Assembly: GCA_009363875.1 (NCBI GenBank)
Contig: CM018690.1
Location: 1,786,788 to 1,850,787 of the forward strand
DNA: 64,000 nt
Source of the DNA: Mikania micrantha
Taxonomy: Eukaryota > Streptophyta > Magnoliopsida > Asterales > Asteraceae
Reading direction: 5' to 3'
Under the pieces are notes generated by a model. That model had not been told where the DNA came from and made no database searches. It was given only the letters and a program-made list of their open reading frames with translations. This document shows positions 29,880-42,361 of the stretch, one piece after another. The stretch's first letter is position 1. Each line of letters opens with the position of its first letter. The translations under genes and the position numbers were made by a program.

Positions 29880-30307
29880 GGAAAATTGGACGCATCTTTC
29901 GGCGGGAAACTGTATGGGCGGCAAGCCCATAGAAAAATGCTACTATAGGCGTACGCCCATGTAGCCCATGCAACTTCAGATTTTTGGTGGCAAAATGTGT
30001 AGGGGCGGGACGACCACGGGCGGCACGCCCATGGAGGGGAAAAAGGTTCGGTTTACGGGCGTCACGCCCAGGAAAATTTGAATATACGGGCGGCACGCCC
30101 GTAGACAAAGGAATGGAGGCGGGACGCCTCTAATCAGGTTAGGGACGCCCATGAACTAGGTTCGGGCGCCCGTAGAGTCGATATGGGACAAGAGGTACAC
30201 GACGCCCATGAAAAAATTTTAAAAAATTGTTTACGGGCGGGACGCCCGTGACACGTGTGTCAGAATGGGCCCGGCGCCCTTGACCGTGGTTTAAAGTTTA
30301 TGGGTGG
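29880..30307 (-). repeat. right inverted repeat of Ulp1 transposon
   Basis: Inverted partner of 11891-12232. It carries GGGCGnnACGCCC-type near-palindromes near 29946, 30016, 30056, 30087, 30113 and 30236. It ends GTTTATGGGTGG directly before the Athila LTR. Confidence 0.75.
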
Positions 30308-32129
30308 TGATGTGCGTGAAACTATATTTTAATGATGGATTTTTCACACAGATTTTAGATTTAAAATGGTTTTTACTAGAAACTAAATCACGCACAATAG
30401 GCAAGTGTACCTATCGTATAATAATATAGCTTACGGTAAGAACCGGATATCAATCAGTGGACACGATATCTCTCAATACTTAACCTCGGTCAATGCTTAG
30501 AAACAACATGAAAAAGTCGGGTTTGTGAATTTTAAAATAATAACTAAAAGGAGATTTTTAAAATAATCTAAAGTCTAAGAAAATTGCCTAGATCATGAAT
30601 CCACTTAGTCTAGTGATGTGATTATTATGAATCGGTAAACCAAATGTTGACTAGATTCCGGTCACAGATATCTAATCATATAATCTTTTGGAAAATTAAA
30701 ATGATAAACACATTCTAATCACCTAGGATTATTCTATGAAGCCTAATGTCAAGGTCTATGTCAATATTTAATCAAGAATTAGTCATCCGTCAAGAATCTT
30801 AATTCTACAACTTAAGGAAAACTAATATGACTTATACACACTAATCACCCTAAGTTGCATAAATTCAACAAAGTCATAATTTCTTCCAACTTACAATCTA
30901 TGAACACAATCATGCAAATGAGGTCATTTGGCCATAATTTCCTAACTCACATGTTAATCATATTCAACAAATCATAATATCACCATGGTTTTTCCAAACT
31001 TTAATGAAAGAAAGTATACTTATGCAAGTTTTATAATATTCAAGAAACCAATTATCATTCCTAATCTCATGGCATAATCTTAAAAACAAGTTGTAAGATT
31101 ATAAACAATTGTTTGATCATGGTTTTCCAACATAGTATGACTAAACATTCATCATTCTTGAACATTAATCGACCTACACAAATTTACAACATCATTGGAA
31201 TACAATCATAACTTCATCTTGAATCTTGACATAAACCCATTTGACCAATTCATGAAATCATCATCACATAAACAAAAGTTTCATCATAATCTAGACAATG
31301 AAGTGTTTAGCCCATAAGGCTTACAAGAACAATAACAAAGTAGCTGAAATTAACAAGAGACATGATTAAAATAACAAAATGCAAACCACTAGCAAGCAAG
31401 GATTGAAAACAAGATGGTGTTGGATGCTCCTTGGATCTTCAAGACCTTCAAAATCTCCCTTCTATAGCCTTAAGAATTCTGATGAGAGAGTATTTTAGCT
31501 CCAGGAAGTCCAACCATTTCAAATGAGGCAAAAAGCTCAATTTATAGAAATTCTAGAACTTGGCACGGTCGTGCACTATAGGTGCACGGTCGCGCTAGGT
31601 GCTACAGTACTTCACTTTTGGTCTGGGACGGTTGTTGAAGTTGCCATTTTCAGCTAAGTCTCGAAAATTGACTCGAGATGTCAGGCACGGTCATGCCAAA
31701 AGTTGCACGGTCGTGCGCAAGTCGTCATGGCCGGCACCACCTTCATTTGGCCCGGCACTGCCTTGCTTTGGCCCAACACTGGCTAGCTTGCACGGTCGTG
31801 CTAGGCTTATGCACGGTAGTGCATGGGCCTGCACTGCCATGCATGGCCTAGCACTACCTGGTTGCACGGTCGTGCAAAGTTGTGCACGGTAGTGCATGGG
31901 CCGGCGCTGCCAGTGCAAGATTTGGCATGACAGTGCGCATCTGGGGATTTACTCAGAAAATGCTGAAATTCCATATAAGGCTTGACTTTCTTCCGAGCAA
32001 GGCCGTTTATCCTACAAATTCACAAAAAACAATAATTAGGACTATTTGTGAATGAATTTGCATGTTGTTAACGTTAAAACCGGGGGAAATTGAGTCGAAT
32101 AATATGTATAATTTAACGTATATCAAACA
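30308..32129 (-). repeat. 3' LTR of Athila element
   Basis: On the minus strand it would start TGTTTGATATACG right after the purine tract and end GCACATCA at 30308, about 1.8 kb. The left end is the point where the transposon inverted repeat is interrupted. Without a second LTR the exact ends are approximate (30308 or 30311). Confidence 0.6.
31563..31900. repeat. GCACGGTCGTGC array in Athila LTR
   Basis: Near-palindromes GCACGGTCGTGC or one-base variants at about 31563, 31583, 31684, 31702, 31790, 31812, 31863 and 31880, spaced irregularly among GGC-rich words. Confidence 0.85.
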
Positions 32130-33663
32130 TCCCCACACTTGAACTTTGCTTGTTCTCAAGCAAACAATGAACCTTAATGGTGAAACCAATTTCCAATAAT
32201 CAACTTGTAAGCAAAGATGAATCAAATAATTTAAAACTTAGATTGTTTTTCAAAGGTTTACCAAATTTGAAATTGTAGGCAAGAAAATAAAATCAAAATT
32301 ATCAACAAGAATTTTTAAACAAGAGGATTCACTAGCATGTTACACCTTATATTTCTCACAATGTTCACACATACTCGGTTTATTTCGGATTCATACATGT
32401 AATGTGTATGTATAGAACACTCAATTGCCAAGACAATGGATCAACAAATATGATATTTGTAATAAAAATCAACTCTAAATCAAATAGCAAAAACAAAGCA
32501 TAATTTAATCTAAAGGCCTTTTATTGGGTTGTGTTTGGGTTGGAGGATGGTTGGGGATAAAAGGATTGAGAAAAAGGAAATCTGTTGGCTAAGAATTCGA
32601 ACACAAAAGATATACTACAAAGCCTTTTTGGCTTAAACAACATAGTTTTTTTTTTTAACATAAGTACATCAACAAGCAAACATTGTGTTGCTTAATTATT
32701 TGTTTCACAAGAACTACTAAAAGGAAATATAACTCCTAGCCAACTTTGAAATGGGATTTCAATAAACGAAATGGGTTGATGGAGAAAGTGGTGATGAGAG
32801 TTTGTTCTAATGCCTTGATTAAATACAACCTTGTTCAAGCACATGACTATGGAGATGTATTTTTTAAACAAATATTAATTTGTATGAAACATCCGGCACA
32901 CTCAATCCATAAAATATGCAATGACTACTAATGCTCAAGGTTTCAAATGCTCACAAAAAAATGGAAGGAATGGGTAAAGTTATAGGATATAACTTGTAGT
33001 TCCTCCTTTCGTCTAATCACAAATGATGATAACAAAAAAAATTATTTCACTTGTTAAGAATTCCAAATTGAGATACCCCTTTTCAAAACAAGCCTCGTTT
33101 TAATTATCAAAAACTTGTTTGCTTAACTTGTTGATTACAAAAGAAAATTAATTGCACCAAAAGCAATAAAAGGTTCTTTGCAAAAATGCTTATTACTCTT
33201 GGATAAACAAAGTTATATCAACAATAAACGTATACCCCGAAAGTATACCCCTCCCCACACTTGAATTGCACAATGTCCCTATTGTGCAGCAAAAAACATG
33301 CAAAAAATAAGGGTGATGCACGAGTGTGTAAAGGAATAAAACTTCCCTACGGGTCCTTGGAGAGACCGACGTGTAAAATCTGCATGAGCCTTTCAAAGAT
33401 AATGGCATTCCATGTACCTGCACTGAAAATCATCTACAAAGCAAGGCTGAAAGCAACAACTCACAACAACCAAGGGACCAAAACCGAAGCACAAGATCCA
33501 TCAATCCATAAAAACAACCAACCAAAAACATTGTTTACAACCCAAATGAAAAAAAAATCCACAATAAACAGAGTTAGTACGTGCAGCAAAATGTACAACT
33601 CTAAAAAAATATCAATAACTAATCAGGAAACACGCTAGGCTGTCGGGGAGGGAGAACATCAGA
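32130..33663. other. Athila 3' spacer, non-coding
   Basis: AT-rich internal region between the extra ORF and the 3' LTR. A purine tract on the minus strand (CAAGTGTGGGGA, about 32130-32141) primes plus-strand synthesis. A second similar CAAGTGTGGGG lies at about 33252-33262. Short frames here show no recognisable domain. Confidence 0.6.
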
Positions 33664-35041
33664 CTAGTTCTCATCTTCATCGCGCGGACCAGAACCGCTA
33701 GCTTCACCATCATGTCCTCCCCGAGAACGTTTCTGCGCACCACCCGAAGCATATCCATAGTCGAACCGGGGTGGCTCAGAAACGTAAAACTGATGAAAAG
33801 CTGCTGCCGATTGATGCGAGGCGAAGAGCCACTCAAAGCTCCTCCTCTGATCGTCCTGAATCTGGTGCAGCAGCTCATATTGCCTAGTCTGTTCAGTCCG
33901 GAAGTTATCAATACGCTGATTAAACCGTTGCTGCTCAGCGTGCAGCTCCTCCTATGACACCTGCAATCCCGCAAACCTGTGCCACAAGTCTAGATTGGAC
34001 GGGGGGTCCGGACCATGAGCGGGTTCAAAGTTCAAATACTCATCATGGGGGGGGGGGATACCCGTAGTCAAACTCCCCGAGTCCCGTACCATGTGGCCCC
34101 CCATCCTCGGGGCCCCTCTCTTCCTCATGTTCCTCCTCCTCCTCCTCGTTCTCCTTAGGGACTGGATCCCAGATCCGACCGTCCCTACCCTTCAAACGCA
34201 TCCCTACAGGCGTCTGCTCCACAAGCTTCATATATCTCAATGTCCTCATGTCAAGTGGAGGCGTATCACACACATGAGTAAAACTGGCAATGTTCTCTTC
34301 GGTCAACAATCTGTAAGAGTCAGCCAGCTGCGTGATATACGCGCCTCCACAGATGTGGCTCGACACCTGTTTCCCTGAACTGGTGGTAAGAAAATAAGCT
34401 AAGCAATGGGCAATGTTACAATGAATGCCTCGAATCAAGTAATAGAGATAAAACAAATCTCTAGTGGGCACATTGCCCAAGCTATCGCCTCGCTGAAGGA
34501 TGGTACCAACCAGAATCCGATGAATGAGCCGATGAAGTGGGTCGTGAAGTTTTGTGGCCATCACTCTTCGGGGATCATAAACCCCTTCAGCAACTTCGGC
34601 CCAAAAGGTGGCCTTCTCGACTTCGTCCTCAAAATCATGCAACCCATCAAAAACATCCATGTCAAGCTCCCCCTCAGTGTACAAACCCATCTGAGTCGCG
34701 AACTGCGCGACTGAAATCCTCCTCCATCTTCCCCCCAATCGAAAAGTTAAGCCAGAACGCTTTTGGTAGATGTTATGGGACGGGAAGCTAAAGGTGTATG
34801 AGGCAAAGAACTCCATTAGCAATTCACGATACTGCGGACGGTTGATGTAGAGTAAGCGGGACCAAGGTTCGGTGATTAATGGTTGCAGCCTCGTTTGTTG
34901 ATTGAGATTCACCACCAAATCCCAACTCAGACACTACATTTGCTCAATTTGGCGCCGACGCCCCCATAAAGAATGCAACACGGGAATACACGGGGCGTCT
35001 CGCTCGTTGTTCGGATCAAATTGTAGGAACGGGTGATCCAT
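33664..35041 (-). pseudogene. Athila extra ORF (ATHILA-domain, env-like place)
   Basis: On the minus strand the ORF would start at 35041 (MDHPFLQFDPNNERD). A TAG follows at about 34936-34934, then 290 open codons from 34918. A run of 11 G at 34047-34057 shifts the frame just after the acidic and GYPPPP stretch, and the continuation to the TAG at 33664 has one further stop near 33955. The module INRPQYRELLMEFFASYTF to RRISVAQFATQMGL resembles the ATHILA ORF1 domain family. The C-terminal part after the frameshift is Gln/Arg-rich and coiled-coil-like (QQRFNQRIDNFRTEQTRQ), ending in an acidic tail. No signal peptide or membrane span is seen, so the envelope label often used for this position is not supported. 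Confidence 0.75.
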
Positions 35042-35141
35042 CTGTTCAAGAAAATTCCTAAAAATATTAGTTGCAAAAAACTAAAAGAAAAGGGAAAAAA
35101 ATCGAACGAAAAAAAGAAAAAACTGGGCTGATCTGGACATA

Positions 35142-35855
35142 TGCACGGTCATGCAGAAATTGACACGGCCGTGCCAACCCAAAATGAAGCTAGTACAGGC
35201 AGTGCAGGGCTGGCACAACCAAGTCGCACGGTCGTGCCATCCTCAGAATGACCTAAGCACAGGCAGTGCAAGGCCAGCACTGTCAAACAGCACGGTCGTG
35301 CACCTCGTGAGTTTGTTCATCGCACAGGCAGTGCAATTGAAGCATTGTCGTTGAGCACCGTCGTGCGGGGTTAGCGCACGGTTGTGCGCCTTTGATTTTG
35401 AGTTTACACGGGCAGTGCAAGGGTCGTACCATCGGTCCGCACGGTCGTGCTGGAGAGTCGCACGGTCGTGCACTGTGTAGCATCCAAATCAAAGTTGAAC
35501 AAACACGAGATTTTCCATCAACAACCCAAAAATTAACAAAATTTATACAGATCCTAACAATTCTAAACCAAAATGGTGTATTTACAAGCCCTAATTTGGA
35601 CAAATCTAAGAAGTTTAGGAATTTCATTGAAAAGAAAGATCAATTGAAGGATTGGAGGAGGTTAGTACCTTAGATTCTTGATTTGGAAGATGAAAAATGA
35701 GAGAAATTGATGGGGAACCGTTTCTGAAAATGTGGAAGTGAATTATGGGAGAGATGGTGTCAAGTGGGGTAGTTATTGGGCAAATCTGACACGGCGCACG
35801 GTCGTGTATCAGTAAAAGAGCACGGCCGTGCAGCAAGTCGCACGGTCGTGCGGAC
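35142..35855. repeat. GCACGGTCGTGC array upstream of Athila extra ORF
   Basis: At least eleven copies of GCACGGTCGTGC or close variants, for example 35142, 35163, 35226, 35290, 35354, 35374, 35440, 35460, 35795, 35820 and 35839. They lie in the non-coding spacer between integrase and the extra ORF. It is the same word as in this element's LTR. Confidence 0.85.
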
Positions 35856-35939
35856 CTGCAGATTTTTTTTGTTTAAGACCGAGAACCTCTCGGGATGGCT
35901 AAGTTTACTGAGTCTTCAGCTAGACTCGAGTCCCCGAAT

Positions 35940-37037
35940 TCAGTTGTCCTTGGGGTGGAGTACGATGACCTCCAATGCCGGCTCGACGGGTCCGGACAAA
36001 TATCTCTTCAACCGATGGCCATTGACTTTGAAAATTCTGCCATCCTCATGCTCAGTCTCCACAGTTCCATATGGGAAGACTTCACGAACTGTGTACGGGC
36101 CAGACCATCGAGACTTCAGTTTGCCCGGCAACAACCTAAGACGCGAGTTATAAAGCAGAACGCGATCACCCACTTGGAATTGCTTGTTGTCCTTCAAGTG
36201 ACTATCGTGTAGCGTCTTGGTACGTTCCTTGTACCTCTTGGAGCTATCATAATCATCATTCCTTAGCTCCTCAACCTCGTGAATCGGCAAGAATCGGTTC
36301 TCCCCCGCACTAGTCAAATCCATGTTGATGGATTTCAGCGCCCAATAGGCTTTATGCTCGAGTTCAACGGGGAGGTGACACGTTTTCCCATAAATCAATT
36401 TGAATGGTGTGGTTCCTATGGGAGTTTTATAGGCTATTCGGAATGCCCACAACGCATCATTCAACTTTACTGACCAATCCTTGCGGTTTTGACCAACCGT
36501 CTTCTCCAAAATGCGCTTGATGCCCCGATTAGTGACCTCTATCTGTCCACTGGTCTGTGGATGGTATGGCGTTGAAAATCTATGGTTCACTCCATAGCGT
36601 GACAACGCCTTATCGAGTTGGGAGTTGCAGAAATGAGTCCCACGGTCACTAATGAGTGCTTTGGGGGCACCAAAGCGAGAAAACAACTCTTTCAGAAATC
36701 TCACGACCACTCTAGCATCATTGGTGGGCAAGGCTTGAGCCTCCACCCACTTGGAAACATAATCGACTGCAACTAGAATGTATCAGTTACCGTGAGATGT
36801 TAGGAACGACCCCATAAAATCAATGCCCCAGACATCAAAGATTTCGCAGACTTGGATTCCATTATGGGGCATCTCATCCCGTGATGAGATATTGCTTGCC
36901 CTTTGGCAAGCATCGCAAGCTCGGACCATATCATGAGCGTCTCTAAAGATGGTGGGCCAATAGAATCCGGCGTCAAAAACCTTCTTCGCAGTAACTCGCT
37001 CCAACATGACCACCAGTCGGTCCCTCATGACAATGCC
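35940..37037 (-). pseudogene. Athila integrase
   Basis: The catalytic core is open from 36746 to 35940: ALISDRGTHFCN holds the second Asp and PYHPQTSGQIEVTNRG the Glu. It is followed by the linker and GPYTVREVF to FKVNGHRLKRYL. No chromodomain is present, as expected for Athila. Upstream, the zinc finger (CDACQRASNIS) and the first Asp (WGIDFMGSF) are in the piece ending at 36783, where a TGA stop interrupts GN-YIL. A further frameshift near 37030 separates it from RNase H. Integrase would insert the DNA copy into the chromosome; this copy cannot make a complete enzyme. Confidence 0.85.
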
Positions 37038-38536
37038 TCAAAATCTTGTGCGCTTCACCTCCATACACTCACCTACGCACAATCTTATCAGCTCCAATCC
37101 TAAACAGGTAAGGATCCTCCCACAGGTAATACTTGACATCAGAAATAACTTCTTCTTCTGTTGATGTGTCAAGCCCTTCAAAACAATCCCACACGCGAGA
37201 TAATTCGCGAAATCAGCAAACCATGAACATTCTCGGCTGAGCACAAGTTCTGATGAAGCTGAGCACTCGAGATGGGAGAGGTGATCTGCTGCAACATTCT
37301 CGGCTCCCTTTTTGTCAAGGATTTCCATGTCGAATTCTTGCAACAACAGAATCCAATGAATCAGCCTGGGTTTAGCATCTTGCTTGCGAAACAACTAACT
37401 GAGGGCTGCATGATCCGTAAACACAATGGTCTTTGAAAGGACAAGATAGGAACGGAATTTATCGAACGCAAAGACCTCAGCTAGGAGCTCCTTTTCAGTG
37501 GTGGTGTAGTGCTCCTGGGCATCATTCAGAGTTTTGCTTGCATAGTAAATTAGGTGGAAGTGCTTGTCCTTCCTTTGACCCAAGACTGCCCCAACCGCAA
37601 AATCGCTTGCGTCACACATAAGCTCAAACGGGAGTGCCCAATCGGGGGCGATCATGATAGGAGCATTAACCAACTTCTCCTTCAACAACCGAATGCGTGA
37701 AGATATTCATCAGAAAACACGAACGGGGCATCTTTCTCAAGAAGCTGAGTCATGGGGCGAGCTATCTTTGAGAAATCCTTGATGAAACGCCTATAGAACC
37801 CCGCGTGCCCTAAGAAACTCCGAATATATTTCACAGAAGTGGGTGGCGGAAGCTTGACAATGGTCTCAATCTTGGCTCGGTCAACCTCAAGTCCGTCACG
37901 TGAAATCTTATGCCCTAAAACAATGCCCTCCTTCACCATGAAGTGGCATTTCTCCCAATTCAACACCAAGTTAGCTTCTTCACACCTAGCTAACATCTTC
38001 CTCAGATTTTCCAAGCAATGATCAAAGGAACTCCCAAAAACAGAGAAGTCATCCATAAATACCTCCATAGAGTCCTCGATCATATCATGGAAAATAGCCA
38101 CCATACGACGCTGAAATGTGGCCGGAGCATTGCACAGTCCAAAGGGCATTCGCCGATATGCAAATGTGCCATAGGGACATGTGAATGTTGTCTTCTCCTG
38201 ATCCTCAAGAGCGATTGGGATTTGAAAGTACCCAGAAAAACCATCCAAAAAGCAATAGAATGTCTTGCCTGACAATCTCTCCAACATCTGATCAATAAAA
38301 GGCAATGGGAAATGGTCTTTTCTGGTGGCATCGTTCAGTTTGCAGTAGTCAATGCAAACTCTCCATCCGGTAACAGTACAAGTAGGGATCAACTCGTTTT
38401 TCTCATTGGTGATCACTGTCATCCCACCCTTCTTCGGGACAACCTGCACCAGACTCACCCAAGGGGAATCAGAGATATGATAAATCAAACCTGCATCAAG
38501 TAACTTGATAACCTCCTTCTTCACGACGTCTTGCAT
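37038..38536 (-). pseudogene. Athila reverse transcriptase and RNase H
   Basis: RT runs 38536-37700: VCIDYCKLNDATRKDHFPLPFIDQML is typical Athila and MEVFMDDFSVFG holds the active site. The frame shifts near 37690, after SDEYLHAF. RNase H (37688-37395) shows LMCDASDFAVGAVLGQR and TTTEKELLAEVFAFDKFR. A stop at about 37395 cuts HAALS from the continuation AKPRLIHWILLLQEFD at 37394-37038. The active-site residues visible are intact but the chain is broken three times. Confidence 0.85.
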
Positions 38537-40592
38537 ATTAGGATTCAGACGTCTCTAATGCTGAACTACAGGCTTAAAATCCTCCTCCATTAAGATCTTA
38601 TGGGTGCAAAAAGATGGATTGATGCCCTTGATGTCCATGATCTTCCATGTGATCGCCTTCTTGTGCATCTTCAGAACCTCAAGCAATTTGGCCTTCTCTC
38701 CATTCGTCAACGCAGACGAGAAGATAACGGGCAACCGATCCTCACTATCTAGGAATGCATACTCCAAATGACCGGGAAGCTCCTTAAGCTCAACAGATGG
38801 TGGGTCTTCAACAGAAGGTAGTGCCTTAGGTTCATCCTTGCGATCCATGACTTCAAACACTTCATCCTGAGGGGAAGGATCGTGGCTCAGCAATGCCACC
38901 ATCTCCTCATCAAATCGACCCTCAGTAACTGGGTCTACATCCTCCCCTCCTAACAATTGGGTGTCAAACACCTCCACAACACACCCATCCTGTGATAGAT
39001 CACTCATACAAGAATCAACAACATCAATGAAGTAGAGTGAATCGTCCTGACTCTGTAGATGCTTCATTGACCTTCCGATATCAAAGGTCACCTCCTCATC
39101 ATAAACTCTAAGTGTCAGTTTGCCTGAGCAAACATCAATGAGGGCTCTAGCAGTGGCTAGGAATGGACGACCAAGAATGAGAGGTACATTCTTATCTTCA
39201 TCCATATCAAGGATCACAAAGTCCACAGGAAACACAAATCGATCAATCTTAACCAACAAATTCTCAACTATACCTCTCGGATATTTGACTGACCGATCGG
39301 CAAGCTGGATGCTCATTCGAGTTGGCTTAAGTTCCTCAACACCAAGTTTCTCAAACACAGCATAGGGCATTAGATTGATGCTAGCCCCCAAGTCAGCCAA
39401 TGCATTACTAACTGATAAACTTCCAATCAAGCATGGGATAGTGAAACTTGCAGGATCATTCATCTTCTGAGGAAGTTTGTTTTGAAGGATCGCAGAACAC
39501 TCCTCACTCAATGTAACATGAGATAATTCTTCCAACTCCTTCTTGTTGGTGAGGATGTCCTTCAAAAACTTGGCATACTTAGGCATCTGAGCAAGTGCCT
39601 CAACAAATGGCAGATTGATGTGCAACTGCTTGAAAAATTCCAGAAATTTTCCATAGTGTTCCTCAAGTTTCTGCTTCTTCAACCTGCTGGGGTATGGAAC
39701 AGGAGGAGTGTAGTCCTTGACTGGTTCCTTTGCTTGTGCTGTAATTGCTGGGCCTGGCCTAGAATGCACCTCAGCAGGAATCTCAGTCGCAACCTCCTCA
39801 ATCACCGGTGGAAGAGAAGAAGAAGGGGAAGCCGGTGGAGGAGGTGCAGTGGTGGATTTACCACTCCTCAATGTGATGGCCTTAACATGAGCATTAGGAT
39901 TTGGCTCAGTGTTACTCGGGAGGCCACCTTGTTGCCTTTCGGATAGCAACTTAGCAATCTGTCCTACCTGATTCTCTATGGTTTGCATCGATACCTTTTG
40001 GTTCCTCAACTCCGTCTCATGCTTATGGAAGCGGTCTTCCATATACTGATTCTGTTTCTAAGCCAACTGGCTTTGGCTCTCAGAGTTAGTTAGCAACCGT
40101 GCAACCATGTCCTCCAAATTGGATCGCTTTTCAGGAGCGGGTTATGACCCACTGCTAGAACCTTGATTTTGGAACTGGTTCTGTGGAGGACGAATCTGTG
40201 AGGACTGACCGTGAGACTGATTTTGGAATGGGGGACGCGGATTGAATCCGGGTGGTTGCTGATTTGTGGTACCAGACTTACAACTTAAATTTGGGTGATT
40301 CATCCACCCCGGATTATAAGTGTTACTGTAGGGATTATTTTGAGACTGAGTTTGGTTGCCCATGTAGTCAACCTGCTCGTGAAAGGATCTATCCCTAATC
40401 GAACACTCCCCACTATGGTGTGCTCCCCCACATATCTCACAACAAGATTGGACTTTGTTCACAGACATCTGCTCGATTTTGTTGGAGAGTGCCTCCAACT
40501 GTGCAGTCAAAGCAGTATAGGAATCAACCTGATTGACACCCTGCTTGGGTGCCTTGGCTCTCGGGGCCTGTTGAGAATAGCTCTTCTGTCAT
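38537..40592 (-). pseudogene. Athila gag C-terminus and protease
   Basis: The gag end (40592-40142) has QKSYSQQAPRAKAP, then a zinc-knuckle-like CEICGGAHHSGEC and an Asn/Gln/Pro-rich tail, ending at a stop near 40142. The next open piece (40042-38555, 495 codons) has QVGQIAKLLSERQQGGLPSN (end of gag), then protease with ADLGASINLMPYAV and ILGRPFLATA. It stops at QH-RRLNP (a TAG just before RT, near 38555). The N-terminal part of gag is missing beyond 40592. Confidence 0.85.
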
Positions 40593-40640
40593 AACCCATG
40601 CCGCGTGCGGAATCCACGGCGCGTGACTATGTGTTCATGT
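40593..40640. other. junction between Athila break and element C
   Basis: 48 bp not assignable to either element, CG-rich in part (GCCGCGTGCGGAATCCACGG). It ends with CATGT (40636-40640), the presumed left target duplication of element C. The right copy is outside the window. Confidence 0.4.
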
Positions 40641-40944
40641 TGTCACAACCCCAAATTTCAACTAACGAAATCATACCGTTTGGGATGTCACAAACCAGGA
40701 TCTCAGATCATTAGACATAACGAAAGACCTCTATATGCTTTTCAAACATAACCTTGGTCTAAAACTGTAATATCAAAGTTATAAAGTTGCGGAAGCGTTT
40801 TGAAAAAAATAACAAACGTAACGGTTTGAAAACTGTAAATTACAAGTCAAAATCTCAAATGTCCAAATTCAAAACACAAGAATTAAAATATGCATGCGAC
40901 TCCACATCCTAGTCCATGCTTGCTTGTTCTTGTACCTTAACGTC

Positions 40945-41432
40945 CTGAGAAAACATGTAAATCAAGCCAACACAAAGGTTGGTGCATAGACAGGTTTGTT
41001 TGATCACAAATGTTTGAAACAACTGTTTGAAATGAAATGTTTGCAGATAACATAATCACACATGCATAGTCATGATAGCTAGTCATTTGTACTATTTACA
41101 TAAGCGGTCGATATCGAAGCTGACTGTTTGAATGTAATTTGCCTTTCCCACTATTGTCTAGCACAAACAATAGTAATGTGAATTGGCTAGTCAAACACTT
41201 GCATAGACCAACAATCTACCAAGTGAGGTTTGTCAAATCTAATAGATCTATTTCCAACTACCACGCTTTGCACTACGGCAAACTAAACTGTTCGATATGT
41301 ACGGACTTGTAATGCTATGTTCGTACTTAATGTAAATAGCTAACTCATGCAAGTGATATGTATCTAAAATTTTTGTTGCACATGTTTTCTCCCCCAAAAC
41401 AGTTAAAATAAGAAAAGGGGCCGTGTACGCAC
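40945..41432 (-). other. intron-like segment in LTR C
   Basis: Minus strand donor AGCAAAG|GTGCGTACACG followed by GCCCCTTTTCT, and acceptor ACATGTTTTCTCAG|G ending at 40945. Plus-strand GGTGCAT at 40981-40987 corresponds to RNA complementary to the donor. Confidence 0.55.
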
Positions 41433-42361
41433 CTTTGCTAGCAAACAAAATGATCACAGAATGATCGAACATGTTTCATTGAAAACCCCCAAACCGTTCT
41501 TTCATTATGAACCCTAAAATCGAAATGATACAATTCGATATTTCTAAGTGAAATTAATATATGAATTTCGTTCAATGTGATATCACGAAACTATCTGTAG
41601 AAATGAATTGAATTTTTAAACTCATTTTATTAGAAATTTCCAAATCGTTTCCTATCAAGAACCCTAGAGTTTAAAATCAAATCAATTGGTATTAGAACTC
41701 GAAATTGAGTTTGGTTTGTCCTTAATCGGACCTTTTAGGTCCTATAGGAGTTGAACCTTACCTGTTTTAAGATAGAATCGATGTAGTTCAATTGTAGCCT
41801 TGAGTTCAGCCGAGGTCTCGATCAATTTCTTCTTCCAATGCTTCTGGAATCGATTTGTTAGGTGCAGAACTCTCTAAGGGTGCCGAATTAGTATTTTGAA
41901 AGCTCAATTGTGTATAATGTATTCGAATTGCATGACGTTTGTGTTTACAAATGACGGTTTCGTCTTTTGGTTTCATTTGGCCTTTAATTCGACTGATAAT
42001 GGTGTTAATGTCACACCCCGAGCCGGCGGGGTAGGATCGGGTTTCCTCGTCGGGCGGAAAGTTCTCGGGGCGCGATATCGTGAGTGATAATCGAAATGAT
42101 CAGATTGTTTACATTGCACATGATATATAAATGAGAAACTTGCTAAAATAAAATAGAATTACAAAGTTAAATTACATCAGTTAAGTTTATAATTTAACAA
42201 TGTAAATCTACTATAACATCATAAATCTTCAATCTTGTATCTGCACAAGATATACAAAATAAATGTGTATGATGTCCAAAAATATGCAGGTCCAAAAAGC
42301 TAGGTCCTCTATCTGTAACCTAGTCCAAAAGAAACAACTCTTCAGTTGACCTGTTCGTCAC

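Larger units (their letters stand above)
11891..30307 (-). mobile_element. DNA transposon with Ulp1 gene, MULE-like, nested
   Basis: Two long inverted copies of a GC-rich sequence (11891-12232 and about 29880-30307) bracket a minus-strand DUF1985-Ulp1 gene. Removing the inserted solo LTR with element A leaves about 4.8 kb, a sensible size for a single element. Plant Mutator-like elements with Ulp1 genes are known, and long inverted repeats suit that class. No MURA transposase is visible, so it would be non-autonomous. The right end stops exactly where the Athila LTR starts (30308), so it was probably cut by that insertion and the 9-bp duplication expected for a Mutator element cannot be tested. 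The assignment as one element is inferred. Confidence 0.55.
30308..40592 (-). mobile_element. Athila-type Ty3/gypsy element, 5'-truncated
   Basis: Minus-strand order: gag end and protease (40592-38555), RT-RNase H (38536-37038), integrase (37028-35940), spacer with GCACGG repeats, extra ORF (35041-33664), AT-rich 3' spacer, 3' LTR (32129-30308). An extra ORF between integrase and the 3' LTR, the purine tract CAAGTGTGGGG and a gag C-terminus with CEICGGAHHSGEC are typical of Athila. The 5' LTR, primer-binding site and most of gag are missing. The break is near 40592, and 48 bp of unassigned sequence separate it from the element C LTR. Stops and frameshifts occur in every part. Confidence 0.85.

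Noticed and set aside
33261..33638. Plus-strand frame of 125 codons in the Athila 3' spacer
   Set aside because: Lys/Thr/Asn-rich without any recognisable motif, antisense to the element and in AT-rich non-coding sequence.
34091..34791. Plus-strand frames of 84-102 codons over the Athila extra ORF
   Set aside because: Antisense shadows of the minus-strand ORF; no independent signal.
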